From positions 744,001 to 808,000 of the forward strand of contig JAJEKV010000097.1 in the NCBI GenBank assembly GCA_021234155.1: 64,000 nt of DNA, written 5' to 3'. The notes below the pieces were generated by a model. It saw nothing but the letters and a program-made list of their open reading frames with translations. It did not search any database and had not been told where the DNA came from. The translations under genes were made by a program, and so were the position numbers. The DNA is from Isoetes taiwanensis. Lineage: Eukaryota; Streptophyta; Lycopodiopsida; Isoetales; Isoetaceae. Positions 58,145 through 64,000 of this stretch are shown here, in pieces. The first letter of the stretch is position 1; every line of letters begins with the position of its first letter.

Positions 58145-59340
58145 TAGATTCAGGAGCAGAAAAAAGTGTAGTCTTCAAGCCAAAATGCCTTGAAATTGTG
58201 TAAAGAAAGTTGGGCATGTCTGGTTGGGAGATGGTGGAGTCGCTTGTGATTAAGGATCTTTGGTGTTTTAGAAATCTTTGATTTACAAGGGAAACCTGTT
58301 AAACTCAGAGACATGTTGTGTGTTCCTGGATTAGTAAGAAATTTGATTTCAGTAAGCCAACTTGTTGATCTTGGATACAAAGTTGTATTTGAAAAACTGG
58401 AATGTACTATTTTTCATAATAATGAAATCAAGTTTGTTGGCAGACGTGTTGGTAACTTGTTTGGTTTTCAATACCGTCATGCTCCATGTCTAAATTCCAT
58501 TGAATGTACGTCCAAACAAGTTTGGCACACTAGACTTGGACATACAAATTTCAAGAACCTTGATGCTCTGGAAAAGAGAAGGTTGATCACCATGACTTCA
58601 AATAAGGAAGAGAAGGTTTGTGCTGGCTGTATGCTTGGAAAGCAGACTAGACAAATCTTTAAGAAGTCAAAACACAGGTCAAAAAGAATTTTGGAGTTAA
58701 TTCACACAGATTTGTGTGGGCCTATAAATGTAACTAGTATATCACGTTTACAAGTATTTTATGACTTTCATTGGCGATTTTGGTAGAAGAGCTAATTGCT
58801 ATTTATTGAAATCAAAAGACCAAACTCTAGATGCTCTTAAAATTTTTGTTCTTTGAAGTAGAGTTGGAAGCTGGAGCAAAGATCAAATGTATCAGATCAC
58901 GGAGGTGGTGAATATCGTCGGATGAATTTAAATGGTTTTGTGCATCCAAAGGTATTAAAGACAACTTACATGTCGGTATTCTCCACAATGAGAATGGGTG
59001 GTGAGAAAGAAAAAATAGAACTTTATTAAATGCGGTCGGATCTATGTTGAAGTATTCGGGATTGCCAAATTTTTTATGGGATGAGGCCGAAAAAGCTGCG
59101 AGTGTTTATTCAAAAGCAGGTTGCCTTCAATGAGCATAAATGGAGCCATACGAAATGCTATGGTCGGGGTAAAGGCACCATCTTTTTGACAAATTTAGAA
59201 CTTATGGTTGTTTGGCATTTGCAAAGGTTCGAGAAAAATTAAGGAAAAAGCTTGATTATCGATCTTATATACGCTATCCGGTAGGTTATGATGAAAATTC
59301 AAAGGGATATAGATTATACAATCCGAGCTCAAAGGAAAAT
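58138..59340 (+). pseudogene. Copia protease and integrase, broken
   Basis: At 58141-58180 one frame reads CVIDSGAEKSVVF, the protease DSGA motif. Frame 58313-58786 gives LCVPGLVRNLISVSQLVDLG, VWHTRLGHTNF, VCAGCMLGKQTR (HHCC-type zinc finger) and LIHTDLCGPI (first integrase Asp). Beyond 58786 the integrase core persists only in pieces (GNTNN-type changes; ERKNRTLLNAVGSMLKYSGL at 59005-59060). Indels break it at least four times. Confidence 0.8.
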
Positions 59341-59739
59341 AATCATTAGCGAGAGATGTGGTATTTTTACGAAAATGAGTTTTCTGAGAACTATTCCAAA
59401 AGTAAATACAACGAGATGAATAAAAGAAGCTATGAATAATTAAGAGGAAACTAATAGTCTACATGAAGAGTCTATTAAACATGAAGGAAAAACTAGTGTA
59501 AATGGTCAGGACTAAGGTTAGGACTTTAGTGATGATGATGATGAGGTAGAACAAGTAGAAGAACACGCAAATGAGGCCTGAAAAAACCTGGAAGATACTC
59601 AACATATACATGAAGAAATAGTGGAAAAACCAAAAAGGAAAAGAAGAACTGAAACACGGATGCTCTGGGGATGAAAATAAGGATCTTGCATTATTTGGAA
59701 GGAATGTTCATGGCAAAGAAGTAAAAGATTCTTTGGAAA

Positions 59740-61246
59740 GTGAGGGGAAATAAAACACGATTATTTGATATTTTAGTGCTAGAAAATGAAGAGGCTCCAA
59801 AAAGTTACAATGAGGCCATAAGTGGAAAAAATAAAGATGACTGGAGGAAAGCTATGGAAGATGAGATGAACTCATTTCATAGAACTAATACCTATGTACT
59901 TGTGGACAGACCTGAAAGTAAAAATGTTGTAGGAAGCAAATGGATATCTGAGAATTAAACTTGAGCTGATGGGAAATCGAGAAAATACAAAGCTAGACTT
60001 GTTGTTCAAGGATTCACTCAAAAGCAAGGTCAAGACTTTGATGAAACATTTTCTCCATTAGTAAAGATTAATAGTCTTAGAATGTTATTAGCTATTGCAA
60101 ATTCTGAAGACTTAGAGATTCATCATATGGATGTCAGTACAACATTTTTAAATGCTAAATTGGAAGAAGAGATTTATCTAAAACCAGCTCCAGGATTTGA
60201 CAAAATTGAAGGTAAGGTTTGGAAGTTGAATCGAAATTTGTTTATGGGTTAAAAGCAGGGCTCCTAGAGAATGGTACAAATGTATGGATGGCTATTTGCT
60301 TGAACAAGGATTTGAGAAGTTTCTGTGTGATGGGAATCTATATAGATTTAGAAGTGGAGATGAATGGTGTGTGATTGCCCTATATGTAGATGATAACATT
60401 ATGGTGGCAAAAGGCAAGAATATTCTTTTGCATTGTAAGAATATTTTGAGTAAAAGATTTCAAATAGTGATTTAAGAGAATTTGAAGAGGTTTCTTGGAA
60501 TTGAAGTCTGGGGACAAGACAAACAAGACTTTACTCTTAAGTCAACAAACACATATTACTAATATGTTAAAAACTTTCAAAATGCGAGGATTGTAATGTT
60601 GCGGATACTCTATTAGTACCTGGACACAGAATTTCGGAAGATATGTGCCCAAAATCTGCTCAAGAGGTGAGGCAAATGGAAAGAACTCCATCTGAGGTCT
60701 TTAATTGGCTTTGTGGCTAATTGTACAAGGCCAGATATTTCCTTTCTTTGTCAATTTATTAGCGAGATATAATAACAATCTGGTGTAGCTCATTGCTCAT
60801 TTCTTTGCAAAAAGGATTTTGAGGTATTTAAAGGGCTCCTTGGAAGTTGGAATTATGTACAATCCAGCTAAACTTGAACTGAAAGCATATTGTGATTAAG
60901 TGCAGAGGCTGAATACAGTGCAGCCTGCTTAGTAGCAAAGGAGTTGATTTGGGAAAGAAGACTCTTAGCAGAATTGGAAACTCCACAGAATAATCCTACT
61001 GCTATTTACTGTGACAATACCAGTTGCATAGCTATGTCAAAAAACCCTGTTCTTCATGAAAGAACAAAGCACATCGAAATGGAAGTCCACTTTCTTAGAG
61101 ACATGGTGAAGAAAAACATGCTACAAATGATATATGTTGCAACTGATGGACAATTAGCTGATATTCTCACCAAGGCACTTACAGCCAGCAGGTTTCTCAA
61201 GTTAAGAACAATAATCCAGTATAATCAGAATCTGCTTATTACATGA
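59740..61246 (+). pseudogene. Copia reverse transcriptase and RNase H, broken
   Basis: Frame 59740 gives YNEAISGKNKDDWRKAMEDE and GSKWI. After a stop the sequence continues KYKARLVVQGFTQKQGQDFD, ETFSPLVKI and HHMDVSTTFLNAKLEEEIYL. The catalytic LYVDDN occurs near 60383. Frame 60944-61246 is RNase H: AIYCDNTSCIAMSKNPVLHE, RTKHIEMEVHFLRD and QLADILTKAL. These are the copia RT and RNase H blocks in order. Stops at 59957, 60249 and 60473 and several frameshifts show it is dead. Confidence 0.85.
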
Positions 61247-61254
61247 AGGGGGAA
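61245..61254 (+). other. Copia polypurine tract
   Basis: gaagggggaa directly abuts the 3' LTR start, the expected primer site for plus-strand DNA synthesis. Confidence 0.8.
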
Positions 61255-61841
61255 TGTTGTGGTTGTCATGTAATAATTGTAAGTGATATTCTAATCTATG
61301 AGAAGCAGTGGCAGTAGATTAGAGTGTCAACAGTGATCTATGAGAAGCAGTGGCAGTAGATCAACCTAAGGTATTATGAAAAATGTGTCGAAAAAATTAA
61401 GGTGGCGGGCAGGTACTACCCAGACGTTGCTAGGCTCGCCAGAAAACGCTTGATACCCCCTGCCCGCCACTTAGGGTTTTGGGTTGACTGGTCAAATGGG
61501 TCAAAGTCAACGACAGCTGGAATTTAAGGACAGCAGGGCATCCGAATATTTAGGCAAGTTGGAAAACCTTCTATATGTAGGGCATGCACGTTTTGACAAG
61601 TGTAGATATCCAGGTTGAATAGAATAGAATAGAATAGAATAGAATAGGGATAGAGATGTATAAGCTGAGTGCAGATATATGTGCGGGTGAACGGAGTTGC
61701 ATTTTGTCAAAGGTTATTGGATGAGTGACCATATTTTGGCTCCATGAACCTAAGCTTTTACAAGCCTTGTTTATAAAGTTGTCTAGCAAATTTGGTGAAT
61801 TAAGTTATTATTATACTGACAATTCTGGAACAATTTCTACA
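61255..61841 (+). repeat. Copia 3' LTR
   Basis: 587 bases, starting TGTTGTGG and ending ttctaca, followed by TTTAC. At 61617-61647 it has (GAATA)n, six units, where the 5' LTR has unrelated sequence of similar length. Confidence 0.92.
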
Positions 61842-61846
61842 TTTAC
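61842..61846 (+). repeat. Copia TSD, right copy
   Basis: TTTAC directly after the 3' LTR, identical to 56451-56455. Confidence 0.85.
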
Positions 61847-62499
61847 ATGGTCATCAATAGTTGCAGCTTGTGCTTAAGAAGGGCAGTTTAGAAAAAAGCC
61901 TTCTGACTCTGCTTAAGCAAGTTGTGATTGCGTGGAATGACATGATTACACGCTATGGCGAAGATTAAAAAATTGGGCAAGCTCGTCATTTCTTTAAACA
62001 GCGGCCAAAACAAGATGTGGTGCCACGGGATGCTATGCTTACACCTTGCTGAGAACATGAATATGGAGAAGACGTGCTCAAAGGTCTTAGGGAAATACAA
62101 CTCAGATACACAACACCGAACCAAATCACATTTGCAAATTGCAATTGTTTTTCCTATTTATAAGCACTATGACATGGTTGACGATGGTTTTTGTAAGTTT
62201 GTATCTGTAATGTAAGAGCACTGCCATAGCTACTCCAGCTTGTAGCGTTTCTTATAACAGGTCTAGAATTACTATTTTGAGTGTCTCTACTCTTTCAATG
62301 CTTTTAAAAATTCTTGTTCTGTGTTGCATAATTTGATGGGTCATTTTAGGTTACAAATAACAAAAATACGTCTTCAAGATGTCTCAATCCCAAAATGGGA
62401 TATAGAATTTTGAAAAAAAAGTTCAAATCCCAATTGTATCCCAAAAAAAAAGCACAAAACGTGATGATTTTGGAGGAATCTTTGGAATATTTCTTTTAA
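61847..62499. other. No gene seen
   Basis: Spacer between the copia element and the DUF7869 gene. A frame at 61955-62215 is unrecognised. Confidence 0.45.
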
Positions 62500-64000
62500 G
62501 TGCATTTTAGCAAAATTAGTGCATTTAATTTCAAACGTTGTTTGGAACATGAAAAGCTCAAACGCACAACTTTTGCGTACAATATGCTAGATCTTTGCTT
62601 AGAGAATGGAACTGTCACAAAGCTAATGCTGAACAACAAGCAAATCTGCGTGAAGGCATGGCATAGCGCTTATGGTATACCCGTTTCTACATTTTACAAA
62701 TGGAGGAAGCTATTTTTGAGTGGCCACAGGATTGCGGAGCATGGAAATGCCGGATCTAAAAAGACAAGATCTCATACATTGGCCGGAACTGCTGTGCTAT
62801 CTATGTACATAGATGAAAATGCTGAGACTATGCCACACCGCTCAAAGGTTACGAGTGGAGGCACTAGAGAGAATGTGAAGAGATTACCTTCCATCTTGAC
62901 TAAAAAGGACATACATCAAGAGATAAATATTACCGTGCACGAGATGACAGGAAAACATGTTTCTCCCTCGTCCTTCTTGTCAGCATGGAAGGAGAATCAC
63001 TCAGAGGTAGCAATCGTTAAGAGGATAGCATTCTCTAAGTGTAAATACTTGTATTGTGATAAAAGAGAAGCTTACCAAGACTAGAGATCCAAATGAAAGA
63101 AGGGAGCTTGCCGTAGAAAGGAAATCTCACATGACAGCCCAACTTTCATGCAGGAGTCTCTACTGGTCATGGAGAGCTTTGTCTCATCGATCTCCTGAAC
63201 ATGCTTTAACCATTATACATGATAAGATGGATCAGAATAAGACCATGGTTCCTCGTCTAGAAAAGCTAGCAAAGTCTGTATGGAGGGGTGAACGATTGAA
63301 GGTGAGTGTTACAGGTGCTCTCATGCACGGGCATGGTATAGGTGCCTTGGGCCACTTCTCCTTTGGACCTCGGCACGATGATTCTAATTTTCATGTGGGA
63401 TCCTTGAATCATACCTTGAAAAACTTTGGAGAATCAATCTGAGGACAATTGGGGCCATTTGAGACATCTGAGATCATCCCGAAAGCTCTTTGGGGTGGAG
63501 CAATTTTAAACACGGATGCCACGAGGACAAAAATGGTAAATGGCACTAGAAATGATTTTTACGCCTCCTCTCAAGGGCCCTATGGTACCAAAGAAGTTGC
63601 CTAGGAGGCTTTACTTGCAGCTAGACAATTGCTCATGTCAAAACAAGAACAGATATATTTTCTCTTACTTGTCATACTTGGTTTGGTTAGGTGTCTTCGA
63701 TCAAGTGCAGCTGGGATTCATGATGGTTGGACACACCCATGATGACATAGATGCCCTATTTGGAAAGTACTCTACTTTAATGAGAAGATCAGATGCATTG
63801 ACTATTCCAGAGCTTATGCAACTCTTCAGGCAGTGTAGTTCCAAGCCCCCTTCACCTTACCTTGTGACTGAGGTTCCTAATTGGAAGGAATTCGTGAAAG
63901 GTTTTATCTCTGATAAGAAGGACTGTTTATGTGGTCATTTGGAACCTCTACTCTTCAAGTTCTGCATGAAGGATGGATGGCCACTAATGTTCTACAAGAT
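62500..64000 (+). pseudogene. DUF7869 element protein, frameshifted, truncated by the window
   Basis: Three successive frames make one long protein. Frame 62500-63084 has an N-terminal HTH-like region (KAWHSAYGIPVSTFYKWRKL) followed by GNAGSKKTRSHTL. Frame 63056-63442 reads KTRDPNERRELAVERKSHMT, then HRSPEHALTIIHDKMDQNKT and VSVTGALMHGHGIGALGHFS. From ATG at 63582 the third frame reads LYLQLDNCSCQNKNRYIFSY, then VQLGFMMVGHTHDDIDALFG. The last motif (QxDNxxxxNKN...VGHTHxDID) is the DUF7869 signature, an RNase-H-like transposase-type region in which the Asp and His residues may be catalytic. Breaks fall near 63056 and at 63440. The third frame is still open at the window end. The family occurs in mobile-element contexts, so it is likely a DNA transposon protein. 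Confidence 0.72.

Larger units (their letters stand above)
56456..61841 (+). mobile_element. Complete but inactive Ty1/copia retrotransposon
   Basis: Two LTRs (56456-57038 and 61255-61841) flank gag, protease, integrase, RT and RNase H in the copia order (integrase before RT). The element starts TGTTGTGG and the right LTR ends CTACA (TG...CA). A 5-bp TSD, TTTAC, brackets it. A polypurine tract, gaagggggaa (61245-61254), sits directly before the 3' LTR. Coding is broken many times: gag and zinc knuckles are in different frames, and the integrase and RT contain stops. The LTRs are nearly identical apart from a 5-base deletion, a swapped segment in the 3' LTR and a few substitutions. Confidence 0.95.

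Noticed and set aside
1-64000. CRISPR array or prokaryotic operons
   Set aside because: No regular repeat-spacer array or co-directional operon exists, and the content is clearly plant nuclear.

Overview
This window looks like nuclear DNA from a land plant with a repeat-rich genome, most likely a non-seed vascular plant (fern or lycophyte). The reasons are plant AP2/ERF genes with plant-type introns, Ty1/copia elements, a plant L1-type LINE with a DUF4283-like ORF1, an endonuclease-less Penelope-like reverse transcriptase, a DUF7869-type element and a nuclear copy of mitochondrial 26S rRNA. The species cannot be fixed from the sequence alone, and no search was run.

Layout. 0-3 kb: Penelope-like (EN-minus) RT ORF with a displaced C-terminus and a 3' hairpin. 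3-13.4 kb: a small unknown ORF, a truncated LINE 3' end, then nested tandem and dispersed repeats, including a tRNA-derived SINE head and a 1.6-kb array rich in TTCTAGAA. 13.5-20.05 kb: one complete L1-type LINE bounded by a 17-bp target-site duplication (TSD). 20-23.5 kb: sparse, with SINE and LINE tails. 23.5-24.7 kb: a spliced, minus-strand ERF gene starting Met-Cys, as in oxygen-sensing group VII ERFs. 25-33.4 kb: repeats, a copia scrap, zinc-finger-like ORF remains and a mitochondrial 26S rRNA insertion. 33.5-34.1 kb: an intronless ERF gene. 34.2-43.1 kb: a SINE, the last exons of a broken CTP synthase gene, duplicated blocks, and two more LINE 3' regions of the family that ends in (TTCTA)n. 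44.3-53.6 kb: a multi-exon minus-strand pseudogene joining a ParB-like domain to a permuted DNA-methyltransferase-like domain. It lies among nine copies of a GC-rich near-palindrome, with a copia fragment and a DUF8039-like ORF nearby. 54-56 kb: a large inverted repeat whose loop carries eight copies of a 16-bp palindrome, beside a subtilase scrap. 56.45-61.85 kb: a complete but decayed Ty1/copia element with both LTRs and a 5-bp TSD. 62.5-64 kb: a frameshifted DUF7869 element that runs off the window.

Only the two ERF genes look like intact host genes. Nearly everything else is mobile-element DNA or pseudogene. The most unusual locus is the ParB/methyltransferase pseudogene and its palindrome cluster. 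The exact insertion boundaries of the LINE and the copia element are the firmest structural calls.
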